Shown here piece after piece: positions 33,516 to 44,341 of a DNA stretch of 64,000 bases. Origin of the DNA: Apostichopus japonicus. Taxonomy: Eukaryota; Echinodermata; Holothuroidea; Aspidochirotida; Stichopodidae. The notes below the pieces were generated by a model. The model made no database searches and was not told where the DNA came from. It was given only the letters and a program-made list of their open reading frames with translations. A program made the position numbers and the translations under genes. Position 1 is the first letter of the stretch. The number at the start of each line of letters is the position of its first letter. The stretch covers positions 22,387,564 to 22,451,563 of the forward strand of contig NC_092571.1 in the NCBI RefSeq assembly GCF_037975245.1, in the 5' to 3' direction.

Positions 33516-36500
33516 TATTTTAAGTATTTAGTGTAGCACTATCTGTTCATTGAGCTATTGAGGGCGCTGCCGGAATCCGCCTGCTGCTGATAGTAGACCC
33601 CCTTCGATTGTCATGAAAAGTCATGAAAATGAAAGAATAATGTCCCCTACATTCATTTATGATGGTCATTTGATGGCACAAAAATTATCACTGGGTTATA
33701 TTGATCAATTAATGGGGGTTGTCATTTTTGCTGTTTTCGCTCTTTAGTGTATTATTTTGCAATGAGCCGGTGATGGCGCTGCCGGAATCCGCCTGCTGCT
33801 GATAGTAGACCCCCTTTGATTGTCATGAAAAGTCATGAAAATGAAAGAATAATGTCCCCTACATTCATTTATGATGGTCATTTGCTGGCACAAAAATTAT
33901 CACGCGGTTAAATTGAGCAATTAATGGGGGTTGTCATTTTTGCTGTTTTAGCTGTTTAGTGTAGTATTTTTTGCAAGTAGGCGATGAGGGCGCTGCCGGA
34001 ATCCGCCTGCTGCTGATAGTAGACCCCCTTCGATTATCATGAAATGTCGTGAACATGGAAGAATAGTGTCCCCTACATATATTGAGGGTGGTCATTTGAT
34101 GGCACAAAAATTATCACGGGGTTATATTGAGCAATTAATGGGGGTTGTCATTTTTGCTGTTTTCGCTCTTTAGTGTAGTATTTTGCATTGAGCCGGTGAG
34201 GGCGCTGCCGGAATCCGCCTGCTGCTGATAGTAGACCCCCTTCGATTGTCATGAAATGTCGTGAACATGGAAGAATAGTGTCCCCTACATATATTGAGGG
34301 TGGTCATTTGATGGCACAAAAATTATCACGGGGTTATATTGAGCAATTAATGGGGGTTGTCATTTTTGCTGTTTTCGCTCTTTAGTGTAGTATTTTGCAT
34401 TGAGCCGGTGAGGGCGCTGCCGGAATCCGCCTGCTGCTGATAGTAGACCCCCTTCGATTGTCATGAAATGTCGTGAACATGAAAGAATATGTCCCTTACA
34501 TATATTAAGGGTGGTCATTTGATGGCACAAAAATTATCACGGGGTTAAATTGAGCAATTAATGGGGGTTGTCATTTTTGCTGTTTTAGCTGTTTAGTGTA
34601 GTATTTTTTGCAAGTAGGCGATGAGGGCGCTGCCGGAATCCGCTGCTGCTGATAGTAGACCCCCTTCGATTGTCATGAAATGTCATGAAGATGAAAGAAT
34701 AATGTCCCCTACATATATTGAGGGTGGTCATTTGATGGCACAAAAATTATCACGGGGTTATATTGAGCAATTAATGGGGTTTGTCATTTTTGCTGTTTTC
34801 GCTCTTTAGTGTAGTATTTTGCATTGAGCCGGTGAGGGCGCTGCCGGAATCCGCCTGCTGCTGATAGTAGACCCCCTTCGATTGTCATGAAATGTCGTGA
34901 ACATGGAAGAATAGTGTCCCCTCCAAATATTGAGGGTGGTCATTTGATGGCACAAAAATTATCACGCGGTTAAATTGAGCAATTAATGGGGTTTGTCATT
35001 TTTGCTGTTTTCGCTCTTTAGTGTAGTATTTTGCATTGAGCCGGTGAGGGCGCTGCCGGAATCCGCCTGCTGCTGATAGTAGACCCCCTTTGATTGTCAT
35101 GAAATGTCGTGAACATGGAAGAATAGTGTCCCCTACATATATTGAGGGTGGTCATTTGATGGCACAAAAATTATCACGGGGTTATATTGAGCAATTAATG
35201 GGGGTTGTCATTTTTGCTGTTTTCGCTCTTTAGTGTAGTATTTTGCATTGAGCCGGTGAGGGCGCTGCCGGAATCCGCCTGCTGCTGATAGTAGACCCCC
35301 TTCGATTGTCATGAAATGTCGTGAACATGAAAGAATATGTCCCTTACATATATTAAGGGTGGTCATTTGATGGCACAAAAATTATCACGGGGTTAAATTG
35401 AGCAATTAATGGGGGTTGTCATTTTTGCTGTTTTAGCTGTTTAGTGTAGTATTTTTTGCAAGTAGGCGATGAGGGCGCTGCCGGAATCCGCTGCTGCTGA
35501 TAGTAGACCCCCTTCGATTGTCATGAAATGTCATGAAGATGAAAGAATAATGTCCCCTACATATATTGAGGGTGGTCATTTGATGGCACAAAAATTATCA
35601 CGGGGTTATATTGAGCAATTAATGGGGTTTGTCATTTTTGCTGTTTTCGCTCTTTAGTGTAGTATTTTGCATTGAGCCGGTGAGGGCGCTGCCGGAATCC
35701 GCCTGCTGCTGATAGTAGACCCCCTTCGATTGTCATGAAATGTCGTGAACATGGAAGAATAGTGTCCCCTCCAAATATTGAGGGTGGTCATTTGATGGCA
35801 CAAAAATTATCACGGGGTTAAATTGAGCAATTAATGGGGTTTGTCATTTTTGCTGTTTTCGCTCTTTAGTGTAGTATTTTGCATTGAGCCGGTGAGGGCG
35901 CTGCCGGAATCCGCCTGCTGCTGATAGTAGACCCCCTTTGATTGTCATGAAAAGTCATGAAAATGAAAGAATAATGTCCCCTACATTCATTTATGATGGT
36001 CATTTGCTGGCACAAAAATTATCACGCGGTTAAATTGAGCAATTAATGGGGGTGGTCATTTTTGCTGTTTTAGCTGTTTAGTGTAGTATTTTTTGCAAGT
36101 AGGCGATGAGGGCGCTGCCGGAATCCGCCTGCTGCTGATAGTAGACCCCCTTCGATTGTCATGAAATGTCGTGAACATGAAAGAATAGTGTCCCCTACAT
36201 TCATTTATGATAGTCATTTGATGGCACAAAAATTATCACGGGGTTAAATTGAGCAATTAATGGGGGTTGTCAGTTTTGCTGTTTTCGCTCTTTAGTGTAG
36301 TATTTTGCATTGAGCCGGTGAGGGCGCTGCCGGAATCCGCTGCTGCTGATAGTAGACCCCCTTCGATTGTCATGAAATGTCGTGAACATGAAAGAATAGT
36401 GTCCCCTACATATATTAAGGGTGGTCATTTGATGGCACAAAAATTATCACGGGGTTAAATTGAGCAATTAATGGGGGTTGCCATTATAGCTGTTTTCGGT

Positions 36501-38225
36501 CTTTAGTGTAGTATTTTTGCATTGAGCCGATGAGGGCGCTGCCGGAATCCGCTGCTGCTGATAGTAGACCCCCTTCGATTGTCATGAAAAGTCATGAAAA
36601 TGAAAGAATAATGTCCCCTACATTCATTTATGATGGTCATTTGCTGGCACAAAAATTATCACGCGGTTAAATTGAGCAATTAATGGGGGTTGTCATTTTT
36701 GCTGTTTTAGCTGTTTAGTGTAGTATTTTTTGCAAGTAGGCGATGAGGGCGCTGCCGGAATCCGCTGCTGCTGATAGTAGACCCCCTTCGATTGTCATGA
36801 AAAGTCATGAAAATGAAAGAATAATGTCCCCTACATTCATTTATGATGGTCATTTGCTGGCACAAAAATTATCACGCGGTTAAATTGAGCAATTAATGGG
36901 GGTTGTCATTTTTGCTGTTTTAGCTGTTTAGTGTAGTATTTTTTGCAAGTAGGCGATGAGGGCGCTGCCGGAATCCGCCTGCTGCTGATAGTAGACCCCC
37001 TTCGATTATCATGAAATGTCGTGAACATGGAAGAATAGTGTCCCCTACATATATTGAGGGTGGTCATTTGATGGCACAAAAATTATCACGGGGTTATATT
37101 GAGCAATTAATGGGGGTTGTCATTTTTGCTGTTTTCGCTCTTTAGTGTAGTATTTTGCATTGAGCCGGTGAGGGCGCTGCCGGAATCCGCCTGCTGCTGA
37201 TAGTAGACCCCCTTCGATTGTCATGAAATGTCGTGAACATGGAAGAATAGTGTCCCCTACATATATTGAGGGTGGTCATTTGATGGCACAAAAATTATCA
37301 CGGGGTTATATTGAGCAATTAATGGGGGTTGTCATTTTTGCTGTTTTCGCTCTTTAGTGTAGTATTTTGCATTGAGCCGGTGAGGGCGCTGCCGGAATCC
37401 GCCTGCTGCTGATAGTAGACCCCCTTCGATTGTCATGAAATGTCGTGAACATGAAAGAATAGTGTCCCCTACATATATTAAGGGTGGTCATTTGATGGCA
37501 CAAAAATTATCACGGGGTTAAATTGAGCAATTAATGGGGGTTGCCATTATAGCTGTTTTCGGTCTTTAGTGTAGTATTTTTGCATTGAGCCGATGAGGGC
37601 GCTGCCGGAATCCGCTGCTGCTGATAGTAGACCCCCTTCGATTGTCATGAAAAGTCATGAAAATGAAAGAATAATGTCCCCTACATTCATTTATGATGGT
37701 CATTTGCTGGCACAAAAATTATCACGCGGTTAAATTGAGCAATTAATGGGGGTTGTCATTTTTGCTGTTTTAGCTGTTTAGTGTAGTATTTTTTGCAAGT
37801 AGGCGATGAGGGCGCTGCCGGAATCCGCTGCTGCTGATAGTAGACCCCCTTCGATTGTCATGAAAAGTCATGAAAATGAAAGAATAATGTCCCCTACATT
37901 CATTTATGATGGTCATTTGCTGGCACAAAAATTATCACGCGGTTAAATTGAGCAATTAATGGGGGTTGTCATTTTTGCTGTTTTCGCTCTTTAGTGTAGT
38001 ATTTTTGCATTATGCCGATGAGGGCGCTGTCGGAATCCGCCTGCTGCTGGTAGTAGACCCCTTTCGATTGTCATGAAAAGTCATGAAAATGAAAGAATAA
38101 TGTCCACTACATTCATTTATGATGGTCATTTGCTGGCACAAAAATTATCACGGGGTTATATTTAGCGAAACATTGGGGTTGTCAAATTACCTGTTTTCGC
38201 TCTGTAGTGTAATACTTCTGCATTG
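33516..38225 (-). repeat. right ~212-bp tandem array, ~22 units, inverted relative to the left array
   Basis: GCGCTGCCGGAATCCGC, the reverse complement of the left-array anchor, recurs at about 33565, 33776, 33990, 34202, 34414, 34627, 34839, 35051, 35263, 35476, 35688, 35901 and then every ~212 bp to 38025. Units come as CGCCTGCTGCTG or CGCTGCTGCTG (3-bp) variants. A four-unit block (34200-35050) is repeated almost exactly at 35050-35900, and a five-unit block at 36324 recurs at 37385. The outermost unit (38150-38225) is the most diverged, as in the left array. Confidence 0.95.
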
Positions 38226-38943
38226 CGATTTTATAAAATACCTTATTAAATCATATTCAATCCTCATCATTTTTCAGACCATCAGTAATATCCAAGCATA
38301 AAAAAGTAATGTGATGACTCACAAAATCTCCCCAAAATCAATAAAGCAGGTTAGTTTAGGGTTATTTTCCGAAGTTTAACCTCTCAGGTCGACGTACACT
38401 AATCTAACTTTTTAGTGATACGTCAATAACCCCGGAGTTTATTTTCCAATCTCCTACGAGCAAAAAGACGAAGAATATCTAACATCAATACAAACTTCAC
38501 TTGTCAATTGAGAAATTGAGCGTAAAGAATGAGGTACAGTTTGCGCTTTCTTTTAATTCCTTAAAATTAACAGACTAAAAACTTCGCCAATTTTGTCTAT
38601 TTCCCCTGTCCCTTCGTTCTCAAAAGCATCTCACTTCGCATGGTAACGTTTTTGCTGTTAACAACATTTACCGCATATTTCACATAATTTGCGGTCAACC
38701 TTTGACCCCAAAAGCCAACCTCCGCGGCTACAGTGTTGAACTTTAGCGACGACGTTTTTTTTCGAGATACCTTCCTTTGCTTCCTTGGAATGCTCGATTG
38801 TCTGTGCAACCTGCATGAATTCAATACCCTATTCGAGGTAGACGCTGTTCATTTTCAGCGATCTGTCAGAGGTCTGTTGGCCAGCTTCAGCCCGGTCTGT
38901 GTTTGGGTTGAACAAAATCAACTACAAAGTCGAAGTAGCGAAA
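38226..38943. promoter_or_regulatory. upstream region of the arylsulfatase gene
   Basis: The reading frame of exon 1 is open upstream to 38899 but without an ATG before 38944. No coding similarity is seen on either strand. It should contain the arylsulfatase promoter; the element's right end lies 718 bp upstream of the start codon. Confidence 0.4.
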
Positions 38944-41900
38944 ATGCAGTTCATATCACTTGTTGCTGTTTTGCTTGTTTTTGTCAACATTTCTGTTGCA
39001 AAGCCTCCTCATATTGTTTTCATTCTCGCTGATGATTATGGCTTCCACGATATAGGGTATCATAACAACAAGGTTTTAACACCCAACCTTGACACTTTGG
39101 CCTCGACTGGTATAAGACTAGACAACTACTATGTTCAGCCGATATGTACGCCCACAAGAAGCCAGTTGATGAGTGGTCGGTATCAAGTGAGTGAAACTTG
39201 CATCCATCCCAAGGGTGAAAAAATGAAAAAGAAAATACGATATGAGTGATGACTCACTCAAGCTAGGCCTATACTCAGTCAGATTTTCCAACTGACGTAG
39301 ATATTTCTGCTAGTTTGGTTCATTTTTAGCTTGATATGTGTTAAATTCTTATGTTCGCATATAATGAGTGGACAAACCAACCCTATGCAGCATGGTGGGT
39401 TCGGTTCTGGTGCAATTAAAGGTTTCCAGAATAGACCCTAAATACACAACAAAGTCAAACCATGGACACTCATGCTTAGAACTGACAAATTTCACTCCTT
39501 GTCTATTAAGTAGGCTATATTTGTCTTATTCTCACATAGCCCACTGTAGGTTATTGTAATGTTATTGAATATGCATTCATATGTACGTGTGCAAACGATG
39601 CACTACATTATATAATCTGCACCTGTATGCTAATGAGCTGTGTATTTGCATATTGATATATAAGTTAAAGCATGCCGTTTGCTCGTCCTTGTTCACCCTG
39701 TCTCTCCATCTGTCAACAAGTAACCTTGGACATATCGTCCTATATGTCCTGTACAGCATGATGTAACGCAATAAATAATAACATGTTATATGTTAATACT
39801 CTACGTCGACTGTGTTCTACTTGATTGTTTGAAAGAACTCATATACCTAAACAAGGAAACATGACAGTTATGTAGCTTTTGCAATGTGGTAATGTTTATG
39901 TTGACAAAAAAACCTAGGCCTATGAAACTCTAGGCAATTTCTGGAGGAGTATTTGTATGGCAAAGTCTACAGAAAAAGAGTGTGATGCATCTTGCATTCA
40001 CTTGGATAATCTCAAATGAGTTACAAATACAAAGTTACCATGCTTATTAGTACAAATTTATATAACAAATATGTGTGGTCATAGTATGACTCATGGTGTA
40101 AATGTAGCAATTAGTATCCGTCTCACAAATATTCACAGTCTCATTCAATATCATGATATTTGCACAGAATTCCATCATCTAGACTGTTGGCTTAATAATA
40201 CAATGTTTCATAAATTTCTCATGCAGATTCACACAGGTTTACAACATGGTATCATCTGGCCACCGCAGCCTCATTGCCTGCCCCTCACAGATCCAACATT
40301 GGCTGATAAATTGAAGGAGGCTGGATATGCAACTCATGCTGTCGGGAAGTGGCACCTGGGAATTTATAAAAAAGCCTGTTGGCCAACACAGCGAGGTTTT
40401 GACTCCTACTTTGGTAAGAAAAATTGAGCCTATTTTTACAGGTGTGTCAAATATATACACAAACTTAGAATGTTAACTTAAACTGTTTGTTGTGTATCAG
40501 TTGCAGTTTATACTGTCAACACATCTTTTTGATGAACTGCTCAAGGCCGCTCAATAAGGAGACAAGTTTCAGATTATTGGCTCAGCTGTTGCTGTCATCA
40601 TTTCTGTCATCATTCCATTCATATTGTGACCGACTTTCTATCATCTTGCATATTTTATCTTGAAACATAGTCCATGAAACATAGTGATCCATGGAGTCTG
40701 TATAGAGCTTATTTACAGCCTGTGTACCTGTTGCAGCTTCTCTTGCCATATTCCAACTCGCACACTTCGTTCCTCCAACAAACTGTATTTAACTGTTCCT
40801 AAACCATGCTAGAAGACCTATGGTTACAGAAGCTTCAAATACTCTGGCTCTTATCTCAGGAACAAGTTACCAGATCACATTCGAACATGCTCTAAACTTT
40901 CTACATTCAAAAGTCTACTTAAGACCCATCTTTTCACTTGTTCTTATGTAAATTAATCTGCTTTCTTTGTAAAGCGCCTTGAGCAGTGACTTTTGTCTAC
41001 TGATTTGGCGCTATATAAGTCTCATTTATTATGATTATTATTTAAAGAAACTTTTCAACACATACATAAACTTTGTGGCATTAACAAAGATATATACTGA
41101 TGGAACATCTGATTTCACTCATGGTCTCAACTAGTTGTCCATAATGTAGAGTATTAGTTTAAGTGTTGCATTTTGTTTTGTTTTCAGGCTATTTGACAGG
41201 TAGTGAAGACTACTATACTCATAGCAGAGGCTGCGGAATGCCAAACTTTCCAACATGTAAGAAATGGAATGGTCTTGATCTTTATGAAAATGAAGAACCA
41301 GCCTGGGATTACAAGCAAAATTACTCAACATTTCTGTTTGTTGATAAAGCTAAAGATGTGATCAGCGCACATGACAAAACCAAAGTGAGTAAAACTGATT
41401 TTTTATATCATTCTTTTCGATTTGGGTTTTGATGATAATTGTATCCTATGCAATCATGATGGCATATATGTGTGTGTGTGTGTTTAAATTTGAATTGAAT
41501 ATGAATTTATTGTCCCAATCGGAAATTTGGCTTACACAGGTCGTAAACGAAAAAAGGAACAATAAAAAGCAATTTAGTATAAGTATCAATAGACTGCGAT
41601 ACACATACAGTAATACAAACAAATATGCAGCAAGTCCTACAAATAAGAAACTTATCTTCTCACTTGTGAATTAAATATATGGATAGAATTAGGCACAAAT
41701 GAGTATCTGTAGCGGTCCCTAAGTGTACATGGTGGGCATAAATGCAGTCCAGAGCGGTTGTAATTATAGTGCTCAAACAAAGGGTGTGTTGGGTCTTGCA
41801 TGATATGTTTCAGTTTATTGCAGACCCTCTCATGATACAAGTACTCTAATGATGGTAATTGAGCACCGATTACATGCTGAGCAACTGTTGCCTTGTTTGT

Positions 41901-44244
41901 AAACATATCTCTAGACAGGGAAGCTTGTACAAATGTCATACTTGAATAAAGCAAAGCCTATTGTTTTTGAGGACAAAGATCACATAAGGGAACCTTCAGG
42001 TATTGGATCTATAAAGGAATAAAAATAATTGCATCTTCGAAACCGCAGTTGTAATGTCTCATTTCTTGCATTTGCATGTGCTCCAAGACAACAACATTTA
42101 AACTAAGATGAAAATTAATATAGCGTATAACGATTGATCAGGAGAAATATTACTGTTCAATTCTTGAATAAAGCAATGTGGTTTGGTCTGATTTACGGGG
42201 AATATCTTGTAATCCGGCGAATATGTTAAAGCTTATCCCTAGCAACCTCCTCATTTCTAACTCTTCTCCATTTTCATGAAGTATTTTTAAATATAATTAA
42301 GTATTTGAATGCATTTTCACTTTGTTTCATTGTCTTCAATTTGTCACTTTTTTAATTAGCCCATGTTCCTGTATCTACCATTCCAAGCAGTTCATGGCCC
42401 TCTACAAGTACCACAGAGTTACAAGGACCTCTATCCAAACATCACCAACAAAGCCAGACAAACATTACTGGGAATGGTGACGTGCATGGACGAAGGTATC
42501 GGTAATATCACCCAGCATCTGAAACAGGAAGGTTTATGGAATGACACTGTTCTTGTCTTTTCCACAGGTAATTGTAGCCAAAGTTTTCTAAGGCAATGAG
42601 TAGACAATCTCTCAGATCTTGCAAAAGAATGTAGATGTTTTAATGTCGTAGGTTTTGCTTTTAAATATTGGTGAGGGCATCGTTGGTCAAATGGCTAGGG
42701 CAATGGACTTGTGATGTCAGGATTGCAGGTTTGAGTCCTGGCCAGATGATTACATTGTGTCCTTGTTGGACAAGGCACTTTACCTCCATTTCCTCTCTCT
42801 CTCCAGGTGTATAAATTGGGACCTGCGAGGTAACTTGTAAATATAATTGTGACAAGCTACCAATTAACACATGGTTCCTGTTACTATTCCCAGTCACTTG
42901 CGAAATTTCTTGTTGGTCTTCTTGTTGCTTTTGTATGTTCTTTAATCTCTTTCTTAATTACCCATTCCTTACTCCCTTGCTAACATACTAGTGTCTTTCT
43001 CATAGATAATGGCGGTCAGATTTTGGTCGGAGGGAGCAACTTCCCTCTCAGAGGATGGAAAGGTAGTTTATGGGAAGGTGGACTTCATGGAGTTGGTTTC
43101 GTGTCCGGAGGTATCATTCCCGAATCAAGAAAGGGAGTCTTCAGTTCGGAATTAATCCATGTATCTGATTGGTTCCCGACTCTTGTCAAGGGTGTCGCAG
43201 GATGGGATCTGAATGGTACATCTTTGGATGGATTCAACCAGTGGCCTACAATAAGGTAACCCCATTAATACTCGTTCTCGACTTAAGTTTCTCCAAAAAG
43301 TTCAACGACAAAAAAAGTTAAGACTGATTAGTCTCCTTTTATTATATTGATGTATCTGATAATATATGACAAGAAACAATGCATTTTCAAGATTTTTTAC
43401 CCCCTTCCATTTTGAATAGTCAAGGGGCATCCTCACCACGAATGGAACTCCTGCACAACATAGATCCCATATTCAACTCGTCCTCAAAGCCGTCCATGAC
43501 AAGGAAAGAGCCGGTCAGTTTCGATCAGAGTATACGAGCAGCTCTCCGTCTGGGAGACTGGAAAATAGTGACAGGAAATCCAGGTCAGTGTTCTTAAAAG
43601 TTGACAAACAAATAAGAATAAATAAAATAAATAAATAAAAAATAAAAGTTAATAAGTCATACTGTATCCTTCCAATAAAAGAAGGACTTATTACTGTCTG
43701 GTTCATGTTTGACTTTTTAATCAAGTTTAGTTTTCCTGAATATTCCATTCCATTGATAGTCATAAAGAGCTCAATCATCGTACGAAGACACTTAAATCGG
43801 TAAAGGTGTTGGCAAGTCGAACGATTCCATAGAAACAGGTTCAATGGAAGGAGGAATGGACACCATCCTCTCACAGGATAATATTGTAAAGGATTGGCTC
43901 CCTTGAAAGTGCCTTCTTACTCAATCTATGGCTCTTTTATACGTCGTATTTATAATCATGGGTCTACTTCATTTCCAGGTAATGGGAGCTGGATTTCTCC
44001 TCCTGAGGACGGAACACCCTCTGTTCACCCCAACGAGCCCGCGTCCAAAAATTTGTGGCTTTTCAATATTAAACAAGACCCTTACGAGTACTTTGACCTC
44101 TCTGAGAGTCAGACCGATATAGTCAAGGAGCTGTTGGGGAGATTAGACTTTTACTACAAAGGAGCTGTACCCGTCGAATACCCCGATGGGGACCCAAATT
44201 GTGACCCCGCTTTGCATAACAATACGTGGTCCAGTTGGGAGTGA
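38944..44244 (+). CDS. arylsulfatase B-like lysosomal/secreted sulfatase (seven exons, complete)
   Basis: Hydrolyses sulfate esters, in this subfamily typically N-acetylgalactosamine 4-sulfate of glycosaminoglycans. Exons: 38944-39186, 40227-40413, 41188-41384, 42360-42567, 43006-43255, 43420-43583, 43979-44244; frames join to 504 residues (human ARSB 533). Residues 1-19 ([19 protein letters not shown]) are a signal peptide. Metal ligands D30-D31 (ADDYG); formylglycine precursor C68 in [15 protein letters not shown]122 and H124 in GKWHLG; D279-N280 in STDNGG, encoded across intron 4. The spacings equal those of ARSB (for example D31 to C68, 37 residues). The tail [20 protein letters not shown] and PDGDPNCDP match ARSB/ARSI/ARSJ. 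Sequence resembles ARSB most, but lineage-specific duplications are common, so no symbol is assigned. Several N-x-S/T sites (NIT, NDT, NGT, NNT) fit a glycosylated lumenal enzyme. Confidence 0.93.
40740..41040 (+). mobile_element. CR1/L2-like LINE 3' end, arylsulfatase intron 2
   Basis: In one frame with a single stop it encodes [34 protein letters not shown] and [10 protein letters not shown], the standard carboxyl end of L2/CR1 ORF2 proteins, followed by the tail AAGCGCCTTGAGCAG and TTTGGCGCTATATAAGT. It is a 5'-truncated, sense-oriented insertion. Confidence 0.8.
41480..41990 (-). mobile_element. LINE 3' end, antisense in arylsulfatase intron 3
   Basis: The minus strand encodes [33 protein letters not shown] and [17 protein letters not shown], the carboxyl-terminal block of several LINE ORF2 families (HPL..RSG..SF.P.AI..FN). 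It then ends in GGGACAATAAATTCATATTC, a typical adenylate-rich LINE tail. It is 5'-truncated and inactive. Confidence 0.75.
42672..42890 (+). mobile_element. tRNA-derived SINE of a second family, arylsulfatase intron 4
   Basis: A box-like TGGTCAAATGGCTAGGGC and B box CAGGTTTGAGTCCTGGCC are spaced as in a tRNA head. A body with TGTCCTTGTTGGACAAGGC and ACTTTACCTCCATTTCC follows. The head and body differ from the 13310/13773/16278 family. Confidence 0.75.
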
Positions 44245-44335
44245 GAGAGATTCTGTACCCATTCCAAACGGCGATGAAAGTATATTAACAGCTCTGCAGA
44301 TGGAGATCAAGTATCTTAAAATGATTTGTATGCTA

Positions 44336-44341
44336 AATAAA
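44336..44341 (+). terminator. arylsulfatase polyadenylation signal
   Basis: AATAAA 92 bases past the stop codon, followed by a T-rich stretch. Confidence 0.6.

Larger units (their letters stand above)
25407..38225. mobile_element. candidate foldback-type transposon with tandem-array inverted repeats and a PHD-Ulp1 gene
   Basis: Two arrays of one ~212-bp monomer, in opposite orientation, enclose a ~5.3-kb core with a protease gene. Both outer ends stop at the same point of the monomer: the left begins CAATACAAACC, the right ends with the reverse complement of CAATGCAGAAG. Both inner ends also stop near the same phase. This architecture is that of foldback elements (Drosophila FB, sea urchin TU), known for long inverted termini made of tandem repeats. 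No DDE transposase was recognised inside, and no clean target-site duplication is visible at the approximate ends, so the element class and exact borders are inference. Confidence 0.6.

Noticed and set aside
34621-36458. Three + strand ORFs beginning MRALPESAAADSRPPS or similar
   Set aside because: Monomer-derived, identical because of array duplications, not separate genes.
25560-38225. CRISPR-like repeat arrays
   Set aside because: Units are ~212 bp with no unique spacers, in an intron-bearing eukaryotic genome.
25398-38234. 9-bp target-site duplication around the foldback element
   Set aside because: The flanks CGAATGATT and CGATTTTAT match at only about five of nine positions; not convincing, so borders remain approximate.
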